From the NCBI GenBank assembly GCA_044464765.1, contig JBIQKZ010000005.1, positions 124,001 through 188,000 on the forward strand: 64,000 nucleotides of DNA. Direction: 5' to 3'. The stretch is from JBIQKZ01 sp044464765. Lineage in GTDB: Bacteria; Pseudomonadota; Gammaproteobacteria; Burkholderiales; Burkholderiaceae_B. Positions 53,315 to 61,766 of this stretch are shown here, piece by piece. A model generated the notes under the pieces. It was given only the letters and a program-made list of their open reading frames with translations, made no database searches and was not told where the DNA came from. The stretch's first letter is position 1. Every line of letters starts with the position of its first letter. The position numbers and the translations under genes are program-made.

Positions 53315-54505
53315 ATGGCAACCGCCGCTGTACAGGAAAAATCGGGCAAAGTCGTTATCAAGAATATTGGCTTGCTGCTTTCGGGCGATCTGGATGCGCC
53401 CATACTGGATGCCGACACCATCGTGGTGAACGATGGGCGCATTGCCGCGGTGGGGAGCTACAAAGACTGCGACACCGAAGGCGCCGACAAGGTCATCGAC
53501 TGCCGGGGCACCACGGTTTCCCCCGGCCTGATCGATTCCCACGTTCATCCGGTGGCCGGCGACTGGACGCCGCGCCAGGGCCAGCTTGGCTGGATTGACT
53601 CATCGTTGAATGGTGGTGTCACCACCATGATTTCCGCCGGCGAAGTCCACTATCCGGGGCGTCCAAAGGACATCGTGGGCCTGAAGGCGCTGGCCGTCAC
53701 GTCGCAGCGAGCGTTCGACAGTTTTCGTCCGGGCGGCGTCAAGGTGTTGGCGGGGGCGCCGGTCATCGAGAAAGGCATGGTTGAATCCGACTTCAAAGAG
53801 CTGGCGGAGTCGGGCGTCAAGCTGTTGGGCGAGATCGGCCTGGGCAGTGTGAAGGCCGGGGACGAGGCCCGCCAGATGGTGGCCTGGGCGCGCAAGTACG
53901 GTATTCAAAGCACGATCCATACCGGCGGGCCATCCATCCCGGGCTCCGGTTTGATCGACAAAGACGTGGTGTTGGAGGCCGACGCCGACATCATCGGCCA
54001 CATCAACGGCGGCCATACGTCGTTGCCGTACAAACAGGTGTGCGAACTGTGTGAACGTTCGACCCGAGGCATAGAAATCGTGCACAACGGCAACGAGCGC
54101 ATCGCCATACTGACGGCGCGCCATGCCCACGAACTGAAGTGCTTGCATCGTGTCATCCTGGGCACGGATGGCCCGGCGGGCTCGGGCGTGCAGCCTTTGG
54201 GCATTTTGCGCATGGTTTCCCAGTTGTCCAGCCTGGCCGAGATTCCGGCTGAAATCGCTTTCTGTTTTGCCACCGGCAACACTGCCCGCATGCGTGACCT
54301 GGATTGCGGCCTGATCGAAGTCGGCCGGGCGGCGGACTTCGTCATCATGGATCGCGCCCAGCACACGGCGGCGAGCAATCTGCTGGAAAGTGTGCAGTTG
54401 GGCGATCTGCCCGGCATTGGCATGGTGATCATCGATGGTATTGTGCGCTGTCAGCGCAGCCGCAATACACCTCCGGCGACCGAGCTCCCGGTCATCGAGC
54501 ATTAA
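53315..54505 (+). CDS. Enamidase (amidohydrolase superfamily)
   Basis: A 396-residue amidohydrolase closely matching enamidase, which opens 1,4,5,6-tetrahydro-6-oxonicotinate to 2-formylglutarate and ammonia. Metal ligands: His76/His78 (LIDSHVHPVAGDWTPRQGQ), later VGEIGLGS-type Glu (LLGEIGLGSVKAGDEARQM), HTGGPSIPGSG, GHINGGHTSLPYKQ and Asp in ILGTDGPAGSGVQPLGILR. The Eubacterium barkeri enzyme is binuclear Fe-Zn. GGAGACC precedes ATG 53315. Position directly after ring-reduction genes and before a CoA-transferase fits a ring-opening role. Confidence 0.82.
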   Translation: MATAAVQEKSGKVVIKNIGLLLSGDLDAPILDADTIVVNDGRIAAVGSYKDCDTEGADKVIDCRGTTVSPGLIDSHVHPVAGDWTPRQGQLGWIDSSLNGGVTTMISAGEVHYPGRPKDIVGLKALAVTSQRAFDSFRPGGVKVLAGAPVIEKGMVESDFKELAESGVKLLGEIGLGSVKAGDEARQMVAWARKYGIQSTIHTGGPSIPGSGLIDKDVVLEADADIIGHINGGHTSLPYKQVCELCERSTRGIEIVHNGNERIAILTARHAHELKCLHRVILGTDGPAGSGVQPLGILRMVSQLSSLAEIPAEIAFCFATGNTARMRDLDCGLIEVGRAADFVIMDRAQHTAASNLLESVQLGDLPGIGMVIIDGIVRCQRSRNTPPATELPVIEH

Positions 54506-54517
54506 GGAGCCCGTGCG

Positions 54518-55732
54518 ATGTCGGCAGCACTGAAAGATGTCGTCGTACTGGATCTTTCGCGAGTTCTGGCGGGGCCGTGGTCTACCCAGAATCTGGCGGA
54601 CCTTGGCGCGGATGTGATCAAGATCGAAAAGCCCGGCCACGGGGACGACACGCGTTCGTGGGGGCCTCCGTTCGTTGGGGAAGAGGGCGGCGCGCGCGAT
54701 GCGGCCTACTACTTTTGCTGCAATCGCGGCAAGCGGTCGGTTACCTTGGATTTCACCAAAGAGCAAGGGCGCGAGGTCTTGCTGAAGCTGGTGGAAAAGG
54801 CCGACATTCTGGTCGAGAACTACAAGGTGGGCGGCCTGAAGAAATACGGGCTGGACTACGAAACTTTGTCCGCCGTCAATCCTGGCTTGATTTATTGCTC
54901 GATAACCGGTTTTGGCCAGACCGGCCCCTATGCGGAACGGCCTGGCTACGATGCCTTGATACAGGCCATGGGCGGCTTGATGAGCATTACCGGCGAGCCC
55001 GACGGGGTCGCCGGCGGCGGGCCGCAGAAGGTAGGCGTGGCTGTGGTGGATGTGCTGACGGGGTTGTATGCCACGTCGGCCATTCTGGCGGCCCTGTTTC
55101 ACCGGACGCGATCCGGCCAGGGCCAGCATATTGACATTGCCTTGCTGGATGTCCAGGTGGCCGCGCTGGCCAACCAGGCCGGCAACTATTTGCTCAGCGG
55201 GCAAGCGCCTGGCCGCATGGGCAGCGCCCACCCGTCCATCGTGCCTTACCAGCCGTTTGCCTGCCAGGACGGCCACATCATGCTGGCCATTGGCAACGAT
55301 GCCCAGTTCGCCAATTTTTGCCGTGCGGCGGGCTGCGAGGGGTTCGCCCAGGATCCACGCTTTTCCACGAACGCCTTAAGGGTGCAGCACAGGAACGAGC
55401 TTGTGGCCTTGCTGGCTGACAGGATACGCTTGAAAACAATTGACCAGTGGTGTGCGCTGGCGACTGAACATGGTTTTCCTTGCGGGCCGATCAACACCAT
55501 AGATCGAGTGTTTGACGATCCTCAGGTTCAGGCCAGGGGCTTGCGGGTGCCGGTAGAGTCGTCAAACTATGGCACGGTCGATTTGGTGGCCAATCCCATG
55601 CGGTTCTCGCAGACGCCCATTCACTATCAATCGGCTCCGCCGGCGCTTGGCGAACACACTGCGCAGGTATTGGCTGAATTGGGGGTTGATGATCAAGCGC
55701 TTGCTCAGTTGAAGAGCCAGGGGGCGGTCTAA
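54518..55732 (+). CDS. CaiB/BaiF-family (class III) CoA-transferase
   Basis: A 404-residue class III CoA-transferase that moves CoA between carboxylates. The family start VVVLDLSRVLAGPWSTQNLA, the YYFCCNRGKRSVTLDFTK region, and the catalytic aspartate in VGVAVVDVLTGLYAT are visible; GRMGSAHPSIVPYQPFACQD closes the active-site face. As last gene of the enamidase operon it could activate glutarate or a formylglutarate derivative with succinyl-CoA, feeding glutaryl-CoA degradation (inference from position). It ends before the structured repeat R3. Confidence 0.87.
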   Translation: MSAALKDVVVLDLSRVLAGPWSTQNLADLGADVIKIEKPGHGDDTRSWGPPFVGEEGGARDAAYYFCCNRGKRSVTLDFTKEQGREVLLKLVEKADILVENYKVGGLKKYGLDYETLSAVNPGLIYCSITGFGQTGPYAERPGYDALIQAMGGLMSITGEPDGVAGGGPQKVGVAVVDVLTGLYATSAILAALFHRTRSGQGQHIDIALLDVQVAALANQAGNYLLSGQAPGRMGSAHPSIVPYQPFACQDGHIMLAIGNDAQFANFCRAAGCEGFAQDPRFSTNALRVQHRNELVALLADRIRLKTIDQWCALATEHGFPCGPINTIDRVFDDPQVQARGLRVPVESSNYGTVDLVANPMRFSQTPIHYQSAPPALGEHTAQVLAELGVDDQALAQLKSQGAV

Positions 55733-55794
55733 TCAGAGTCTTCCAGACACTCGCTTGGTCACGCTAATCGACCAGAGTTTCTTAAGACGTTACT

Positions 55795-55981
55795 GGAGGC
55801 GGGGCCTGGGCGTGGGCACGGCGTGCTTTGATCCGCGTCTGCGTCGCTTCGCCGGGCGTCGGGAGAACTCGCCCTCGCCGCCGCTGGCGGCTGCGGTGCT
55901 CACACAGCTCCCGCCGACTTCCCCCGGCGAAACGACGCAGCCACGGCGCACGCCTTACGCCCGCGCCCAGGCCCCGCCTCC
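55795..55981 (+). repeat. Structured repeat R3
   Basis: A 187-bp third copy, 21 kb from R1/R2. Terminal arms GGAGGCGGGGCCTGGGCG... (55795-55817 and 55959-55981, 22 of 23 pairs), second stem CTGCGTCGcTTCGCCGGG/CCCGGCGAAaCGACGCAG, inner stem CGGGAG/CTCCCG (55860-55865, 55908-55913), apical GCCGCC-GCT-GGCGGC and the conserved AACTCGCCCTCGCCGC. It lies between the convergent CoA-transferase gene and the DUF4351 remnant/GTPase gene. Confidence 0.85.
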
Positions 55982-56021
55982 CGCAACTGCGGTGTCTATA
56001 GGGTGAAGCGGCTGGAAACAC

Positions 56022-56246
56022 CTAAACGAACACGTCTTCGATGCGTTGTGCATCGAGTATCTGTAAGGCCTAGCGGTTTAAGGTGGGTTTATTGGCTTCC
56101 TGCAAACGTGTTTGCGTCCAGTCGGGTAAGGCGCCGAATTTGCGGTTGAGTGGCGAAGTAAACACTTCGATTGCTTCTAAAACGAAACCCACGTGAGGCT
56201 GAAAGTCCGTATAGCGTCGAACGAATCTTGCTTCTATGTTCTGCAT
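56022..56246 (-). pseudogene. DUF4351/Rpn-like C-terminal remnant
   Basis: On the minus strand a 75-codon frame reads FQPHVGFVLEAIEVFTSPLN, FGALPDWTQTRLQEANKPTL, NR-stop-ALQILDAQRIEDVFV. The second and third parts resemble the DUF4351 tail of Rpn-family transposase/nucleases (LPxWxxxRLxxAxxxxLxxW...LDAxxxExxF), with TAG in place of the usual Trp codon. The nuclease body is gone. The call depends on a short stretch. Confidence 0.5.
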
Positions 56247-56270
56247 GGGCTCACGACCTATGAGTTTTTT

Positions 56271-57728
56271 TCAGGGCCCGAGTTTTCGCGCCAGTAGGCG
56301 CACGGCGCTGTCGCGGCGTGCGCTGCTTTCATAGTGGTCGGTCAAGGTGGACCATTGGGCCTGGCTGCGCGCTTCGAGCAGTTCTTCCGGCAGCCGACCT
56401 TTGCGCCAGGGATCTTGATCCGTGTTTGCGACGGGCGCGTTGGCGGGGTCGTAGCTGGAGCCGGATCCGGATCCGGATGTTTCCGGCGTCGCGTCTTCGT
56501 CGATGCTGATCGGCCCTTGCGCGGCATGGCCGCGCTGTTGCAGGGCGGTAATCAACGCCATCTGGCGCACGGCCAGCAGTCGCAGCACCTGGTCATCCAC
56601 TGTCAGTTCTCGAAAGCCCTGAATGCGGCCGGCAATCCGCTTGCCGAATTTCTCTGCGCCTTGCCAGAGCCCCCCAGCGGTCGCGCCAATTAACGCCGCG
56701 GCGCCCAGGCTCAGGCCCGCCGTGAATATATCAACCGTTACCCCGGCCATCGCGCCGGCCGCCATTCCCTTGCCAACCTCCAGACCCATGTCCTTCAAGG
56801 CCTGTGGGTGGAACAGGTCCATGCCCCAGCGTTCGCCCTGCAGCGGCAGGCGGTAGGCGGGATGATCCGACTGGCGAAAATTGTAGCGGCTTAGCAGGGC
56901 CCGCACGCACGCTTCTTCGCGTTGCCGGGCCAGTTGGCGCAGCGTGGCGGTGGCTTGTTTGACGGCATTGTCGTCGGGCTTGCAGGCGATGCGTAGCGCT
57001 GCGATATCGATCAGCATTTCTGCTGTCAGGCGCAAGGCGTCGTCGTGGCGCAGGGTGCGTTGAAGGGCAATATCGTCACGAATCCGACCGAGCAAATCAG
57101 CCTGGGTGTCCAACAGTAGCGCCAGCTTGGTGTACAGCTGCACCTCGCCGTCCAGTGCCGGGGCGACGGTGTCGAACTCGACGATGGCGTGCAGCCCCAG
57201 CCGGCCAAGCGTGTCGCGCCAGGCCTGGGCACGATGACCGGCGCTGTGCAAGAAATTCAGCACAGGCAGCAAAGGCTTGCCGCAAGCGGCCAGCAAGGTT
57301 AGTTCATCTTTGTGCTTGGCCAGCACGGGATCGCGCACATCGATCACGTACAGTCCGGCATCGCAGTCGGACAGGGCACGCAAGACACGCGCCTCTTGTT
57401 CGAAGCGGCGGGTGCTTTCGGGGGAATCCAGGAAGAGCCGGATGCGCGCCGGGCCGTCCAGGCGTTCGCCCGAACGCGTGATCTGATCCAGATAGTCCAG
57501 CGCCGCCATCCCGTCTTCCAGCCCCGGTGTGTCCAGCAATTCCATCAAGGGCTGGCCATCGACGAGCAGGCGAGCGCCTTCCACCTGGCGGGTGGCTCCA
57601 GGCGTATCTTCCACCGTGCCAAACTCGGGGTCGCGCATCAGCGTGCGCAACAACGATGTCTTGCCGGTATTGGTGTGGCCGACCACGGCCAGCCGCACCA
57701 TGCGTTGCCTGGCGTCAGGGCTGGCCAT
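56271..57728 (-). CDS. GTPase of the DUF3482 family
   Basis: A 485-residue GTP-binding protein. The G domain starts RLAVVGHTNTGKTSLLRTLM (P-loop) and has MELLDTPGLEDGMAALDYL (G3). The DUF3482 C-terminal part includes a glycine-rich hydrophobic hairpin (VTVDIFTAGLSLGAAALIGA) that could insert in the membrane, as in dynamin-like or Era-type membrane GTPases. Its start (57728) overlaps the end of the DUF2868 gene by 14 bp, showing the two work together. Role unknown. Confidence 0.88.
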   Translation of the reverse strand: MASPDARQRMVRLAVVGHTNTGKTSLLRTLMRDPEFGTVEDTPGATRQVEGARLLVDGQPLMELLDTPGLEDGMAALDYLDQITRSGERLDGPARIRLFLDSPESTRRFEQEARVLRALSDCDAGLYVIDVRDPVLAKHKDELTLLAACGKPLLPVLNFLHSAGHRAQAWRDTLGRLGLHAIVEFDTVAPALDGEVQLYTKLALLLDTQADLLGRIRDDIALQRTLRHDDALRLTAEMLIDIAALRIACKPDDNAVKQATATLRQLARQREEACVRALLSRYNFRQSDHPAYRLPLQGERWGMDLFHPQALKDMGLEVGKGMAAGAMAGVTVDIFTAGLSLGAAALIGATAGGLWQGAEKFGKRIAGRIQGFRELTVDDQVLRLLAVRQMALITALQQRGHAAQGPISIDEDATPETSGSGSGSSYDPANAPVANTDQDPWRKGRLPEELLEARSQAQWSTLTDHYESSARRDSAVRLLARKLGP

Positions 57729-59130
57729 ATGTGCTTCCTGGTGAGTGTAGGGCGCCATCCAGGCTAGTGTGCACAGAAAGCGTATCCAGACCCAAGGAGT
57801 CCAGAAGCTTGGCCCAGAGTTCGGCGCGCGATGGCGGATTCGCGTCGTTTGGCGCCGGAGCGGTATCAAGCAGCACGACCTGAGTGGTATGCGCCAATCC
57901 GGCGATCTCTCCGATAAAGGCCAGGGCGCTACGATCCGGCGTTTGTCGCGCGTCACAGGCGATAAGCACGTGATGTGCCGGCTGCGATGCAAGTCGGTCC
58001 AGCAAGGCATTGCGTTGCGCCCGGCTGTCGACGACGCCGGCATCGACCATGCCCGGCGGCAGCGTTGCGGGTGGCCAGGACGTGTCCGAGGGCAGCTCCA
58101 GCGCGACGGCCAGCGTGCGGCCAAAGGTGGGCGTGTCGGCCGGCAGGCTGTGCGCGCGCGGCACGACGAGGGGCCCCGCTGGGCCGTCCACGACGCCGCG
58201 TTCACTGGTTGGTGTCAACCGTTGGCGTAGTTCCGCGTAACCGGGCAGCGATGAGTCAAGACGCAGGCTGCGCAGACGCACAAGCGTCAGGATGACGCTG
58301 AGCGCCAACGCGGCCAGGCGGGGGACCAGACCGTAAACCACAATGGCGCCGATTAGCCAGGCGGACCACAGCGCCTGGGCGCTGGCGGGTACGGTGTCCA
58401 GCCCATTGCTGGCTCGAACGATATCCGCTGCTGGCATGGAGAACCCTATAAGGCCTGGCAGCCAGCCGATGGCGTGGGTCAGGTGAACAAAGGTTTCCGG
58501 CGAGAGCAGGGTGGTTTCCCAAACGAAGGTGTAGCGCCGGGTTGAAAGCAGGGCCAGCATGGTCGCCAGCAGGCTGCAAAGCGTAATGGACCAAAGACCA
58601 TGGCTGATGGCGCCGAGCGCCCAGGGCAGGGAACCGTTGCGTTCCAGCACCCCGGCCAAGGCACGGGGCGCCAGCGAGGCATTGGGGCCGCGCGCAAGTT
58701 TTCGGGTCACCCACAGCCAGCATTGGCCCAGCCAGGCGCCGCGCTTGCCCGCATGAGGAAGGAAGGTCAGTAACCACAGTACGAAGGTAATGGCATGCAG
58801 ACCCAGGGCGGCGGTCAGCGCCAGGATAATGTTGACCGGGCGCAACCCGTTGCCCAGGACTCCCATAGCGGCGCCGGCGCCCAGGAACACGGCGCCTGCC
58901 ATCATCAGCACGAGCGCCCAGCGTGCGCCGATGGTCCATTGCTTCAGGGTGGTGTCAAGCTGCTCGCGCTTGCCCAGCCAAGCGGCCCGGTGCAGGATCA
59001 TGTCGGCCAGGTTGCCGACGCTTGCACGGGCACGGCGGACCTCGGCACTGTCGCTTAATGGACCCTGATGGACTTCACGCAGTCGTAATGTCTCGGCCAG
59101 CCAGTGCAGGCTGATGGCGTGCCGGAGCAT
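57715..59130 (-). CDS. DUF2868 membrane protein
   Basis: A 471-residue membrane protein of DUF2868 with at least four hydrophobic helices (WALVLMMAGAVFLGAGAAMG, IILALTAALGLHAITFVLWL, GAISHGLWSITLCSLLATML, WSAWLIGAIVVYGLVPRLAA) and a cytoplasmic C-terminal domain. It begins one base after the DUF1232 stop (TGACATG) and overlaps the GTPase start, making a translationally coupled trio. Biological role not known. Confidence 0.87.
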   Translation of the reverse strand: MLRHAISLHWLAETLRLREVHQGPLSDSAEVRRARASVGNLADMILHRAAWLGKREQLDTTLKQWTIGARWALVLMMAGAVFLGAGAAMGVLGNGLRPVNIILALTAALGLHAITFVLWLLTFLPHAGKRGAWLGQCWLWVTRKLARGPNASLAPRALAGVLERNGSLPWALGAISHGLWSITLCSLLATMLALLSTRRYTFVWETTLLSPETFVHLTHAIGWLPGLIGFSMPAADIVRASNGLDTVPASAQALWSAWLIGAIVVYGLVPRLAALALSVILTLVRLRSLRLDSSLPGYAELRQRLTPTSERGVVDGPAGPLVVPRAHSLPADTPTFGRTLAVALELPSDTSWPPATLPPGMVDAGVVDSRAQRNALLDRLASQPAHHVLIACDARQTPDRSALAFIGEIAGLAHTTQVVLLDTAPAPNDANPPSRAELWAKLLDSLGLDTLSVHTSLDGALHSPGSTYGQP

Positions 59131-59131
59131 G

Positions 59132-59515
59132 TCAGGAGGCTGGGTTCTGGGCGACGTTGTTCGCGGGTGCGTTTGGGGAACCGAACCAGCGGGCCAACGT
59201 GTCGCGGGCCTGGGCTTTGACTTCGGGCGTGATGTAAAGCGATACGGTGACCAGCGCCGCCGCCATTACGCTAAGGTCGTCGGTATAGCCCACCAACGGG
59301 GCCAGATCGGGAATGGCGTCCAGCGGAAAAATAAAGTAGCCCAGCGCGCCGTAAATGACGCGCCTGGCCCAGGCGGGTGTACTGGCGCTTTGCGCGGCGT
59401 AATACAGCCAAAGCGCCTTTTCCAGCGTGCCGCGTCCGGCGGCGCCGGCGTAGCGTGCCGCCTTGGCCCAGAATTTTGGCGGTGAATAGGCATGCAGATA
59501 TTGGGTATTGGCCAT
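59132..59515 (-). CDS. DUF1232 (YkvA) family membrane protein
   Basis: A 127-residue YkvA/DUF1232 protein with the family core RRVIYGALGYFIFPLDAIPD LAPLVGYTDDL (read in two parts) and a further helix ALVTVSLYITPEVKAQARD. GGAG lies seven bases before the ATG at 59515; ten more residues are possible upstream. It is the first gene of the DUF1232-DUF2868-DUF3482 run. Function unknown. Confidence 0.87.
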   Translation of the reverse strand: MANTQYLHAYSPPKFWAKAARYAGAAGRGTLEKALWLYYAAQSASTPAWARRVIYGALGYFIFPLDAIPDLAPLVGYTDDLSVMAAALVTVSLYITPEVKAQARDTLARWFGSPNAPANNVAQNPAS

Positions 59516-59577
59516 GTTTGCTCCAGCCCCGAAGAAGATCGACAACTCTTATTGTAGCGGTGTGTGGCTTATACAAA

Positions 59578-59613
59578 ATAAAAGCATGCAAGTGTTGCCT
59601 TGCATGCTTTTAT
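59578..59613. terminator. Bidirectional 15-bp hairpin terminator
   Basis: ATAAAAGCATGCAAG and CTTGCATGCTTTTAT, perfect complements with a six-base loop, with A/T runs on both sides. It ends the yeaQ-type transcript 14 bp after its stop and insulates the DUF1232 operon. Confidence 0.88.
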
Positions 59614-59627
59614 CGGGAAGGAATGAT

Positions 59628-59876
59628 TCAGCGTTTTTTGACGATCAGCCCGTAAATAAACAACACGATGATGGCGCCAACAATGGAACCGATCCAGCCG
59701 ACGCCTTCGCCCGCCTGATACAGGCCGACGGCGGCGCCCAGATAGCCCGCGACGATGGCGCCCACGATACCCAGAATAATAGTCAGGATAATGCCCAGCT
59801 TTTGGTCACCCGGCATGATGGCGCGGGCGATCAGGCCGACGATGAAACCGACAATGATCATACTGATGATTTCCAT
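59628..59876 (-). CDS. GlsB/YeaQ/YmgE-type small membrane protein
   Basis: An 82-residue transglycosylase-associated protein family member with three short hydrophobic helices and the typical glycine-rich IIVGFIVGLIARAIMPGDQK and GIVGAIVAGYLGAAVGLYQA. These are general stress proteins of the inner membrane. It stands alone with a strong terminator downstream. Confidence 0.92.
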   Translation of the reverse strand: MEIISMIIVGFIVGLIARAIMPGDQKLGIILTIILGIVGAIVAGYLGAAVGLYQAGEGVGWIGSIVGAIIVLFIYGLIVKKR

Positions 59877-60092
59877 GAGGCGGATCCTTTACATGATGAG
59901 TTTCAGGTTGGAAAACAGGCAGGCACGATTGGCACTGTTTCAGGCCTCTTTCCGAACGGTTCGACCGTCGGAAAGTGCGTTAATCATAGGAGCGTAGCGT
60001 CTGAACGTCCAGTGCGAACTATCCTGCTTCGTATCAAAAAGTGAACAAAAAGGAGAAAAAGGATGGGTGTCTTATTCCGGGTTAACCCCGAT

Positions 60093-60128
60093 CTAGTTGG
60101 TAAGCCAACTGGTTGATTTACCAACTAG
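60093..60128. promoter_or_regulatory. Perfect inverted-repeat operator of the P450 operon
   Basis: CTAGTTGGTAA (60093-60103) and TTACCAACTAG (60118-60128) flank a 14-bp centre that itself holds CCAACTGGTTG. It lies 49 bp upstream of the P450 start, which has AGGAG at 60166-60170. The MarR protein encoded in the operon is the likely ligand. The remainder of 59877-60092 shows no gene. Confidence 0.65.
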
Positions 60129-60176
60129 ATGGGCGTAGAATTTTTCGGGTAATGACGGCCTGGCCAGGAGATGACA

Positions 60177-61394
60177 ATGAGCACAACAACCCAAGACCTT
60201 GAAAACGACGTGGCGGCGCCTCGTCTGGATATCGACCCATTTTCGGACGACTTCCTGACCAACCCTTATCCGTATCACGAACAGATGCGCGAGGCCGGTC
60301 CGATCGTCTGGTTGAACAGTTATGGCTTGTGGGCGGTGGCACGCCACGATGAAGTGCGCGCCGCCCTGCACGACTGGGAAAATTTCATTTCTTCGGCCGG
60401 CGTGGGCCTGGCGAACTTCCGCACCGAAAAGCCGTTTCGGCCGCCCAGCCTGATTCTGGAAGCCGATCCGCCGCAGCACACGCGGTCGCGCACGATTCTG
60501 TCCCGCATACTTTCACCCAAGGTCATGAAGGAAGTACGGGAAGAGTTCCAGAAGCAGGCTGAAACGCTCATCGACCGGCTGGTCGAGAAAGGCGAGATCG
60601 ACGCCGTGAAAGAGTTGGGCGAAGTCTATCCCTTGCGCGTTTTTCCGGATGCCCTGGGCCTGGCCGACACCGAGCGGGAAAACCTGTTGCTGTACGGCAA
60701 TATGGTGTTCAACGCCTTTGGCCCGCGTAACAAGGTGTTCATGGACGCGGTCGAGCGCTACGAGCCGGTGCGTGAGTGGATCATGAATAGATGCCAGCGC
60801 TCCGAGCTGCGTCCCGGCGGGTTCGGCGATATGGTCTACCAGGCGGCGGATGCGGGGGAAATCACCCATAAAGAAGCGCCGATGCTGGTTCGTTCCTTTT
60901 TGTCGGCCGGAGTCGATACGACGGTCAATGGCCTGGGCAACGCCATTTACTGCATGACGCAGTTCCCCGACCAATATGCCAAGCTGGCCGCCAATCCGAC
61001 GCTGGCCCGGGCCGCGTTTGAAGAGTCGCTGCGCCTGGAGTCTTCGGTGCAAACTTTCTTCCGCACGGTGAACCGCGATGTCGAATTCGCCGGTGTGCAA
61101 ATGCGTGAAAATCAAAAAGTGCTGTGTTTCCTGGCGGCCGCCAATCGCGATCCACGCCAGTGGAAAGACCCCGAGACCTTCGATATCGAACGCCGGCCCG
61201 CAGGCCACATGGCCTTTGGTTCAGGAATTCATGGGTGCGTGGGCCAGGCGGTGGCCCGACTGGAGGGCGAATTGATCCTGACGGCGCTGGCCGAGCGTGT
61301 CAAACGCATCGAGCCCAATGGCGAGCCGGTGCGGCGCCTGAACAATACGTTGCGCGCGCTGGAGTCTCTCCCCGTGCGTTTGATTCCTCATTAA
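60177..61394 (+). CDS. Cytochrome P450, CYP199-like (4-methoxybenzoate-type monooxygenase)
   Basis: A 405-residue class I P450. Haem-binding loop MAFGSGIHGCVGQAVARLEG (Cys near residue 350), I-helix oxygen groove LSAGVDTTVNGLGNAIYC, K-helix FEESLRLESSVQTFFR. Several blocks match CYP199A enzymes (EKPFRPPSLILEADPPQHTR, VFPDALGLADTERENLL, ADAGEITHKEAPMLVRSFL), which demethylate or hydroxylate para-substituted benzoates. ATG 60177 has AGGAG seven bases upstream; ATG 60171 touches that site. It heads an operon with its own ferredoxin and reductase, so the electron chain is self-contained. Exact substrate not determinable. Confidence 0.87.
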   Translation: MSTTTQDLENDVAAPRLDIDPFSDDFLTNPYPYHEQMREAGPIVWLNSYGLWAVARHDEVRAALHDWENFISSAGVGLANFRTEKPFRPPSLILEADPPQHTRSRTILSRILSPKVMKEVREEFQKQAETLIDRLVEKGEIDAVKELGEVYPLRVFPDALGLADTERENLLLYGNMVFNAFGPRNKVFMDAVERYEPVREWIMNRCQRSELRPGGFGDMVYQAADAGEITHKEAPMLVRSFLSAGVDTTVNGLGNAIYCMTQFPDQYAKLAANPTLARAAFEESLRLESSVQTFFRTVNRDVEFAGVQMRENQKVLCFLAAANRDPRQWKDPETFDIERRPAGHMAFGSGIHGCVGQAVARLEGELILTALAERVKRIEPNGEPVRRLNNTLRALESLPVRLIPH

Positions 61395-61412
61395 TGAAAA
61401 AGGTTTCTTGAA

Positions 61413-61733
61413 GTGGCTACAATAAAATATGTTGACCATGCCGGCACAGTCACCGAGCTGACCGTGCCGGGCGGCGTCAGTGTGATGCAGGCGGCTGTAA
61501 ATAACAGCGTTGCGGGCATTGTGGGCGAATGCGGCGGGTCGGCTATGTGCGCAACCTGTCATGTGTATGTGGACGAGGCCGATTTGGGCAAATTTGCACC
61601 CATCAGCCCGCCCGAGCAGGAAATGCTCGATTGCACCACCAGCCCGTTGCGCGACAATAGCCGTCTTGGTTGCCAACTGGTAGTTAAAGATAATGATGTA
61701 ATTACAGTCCATTTACCCGAAACCCAACAGTAG
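61413..61733 (+). CDS. [2Fe-2S] ferredoxin, P450 redox partner
   Basis: A 106-residue adrenodoxin/putidaredoxin-type ferredoxin that passes electrons to the P450. Cluster cysteines: GECGGSAMCATCHVYV (C-x5-C-x2-C) and the fourth in NSRLGCQLVVKDN. It starts with GTG at 61413, 18 bp after the P450 stop. Confidence 0.92.
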   Translation: MATIKYVDHAGTVTELTVPGGVSVMQAAVNNSVAGIVGECGGSAMCATCHVYVDEADLGKFAPISPPEQEMLDCTTSPLRDNSRLGCQLVVKDNDVITVHLPETQQ

Positions 61734-61766
61734 TGCGGGCCTGATATCTAGGCCATAGCGGCCCCA

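Noticed and set aside
53600..55276. 558-codon open frame on the minus strand across enamidase and CoA-transferase genes
   Set aside because: It spans two genuine genes in opposite orientation with no recognisable domain; a product of codon bias.
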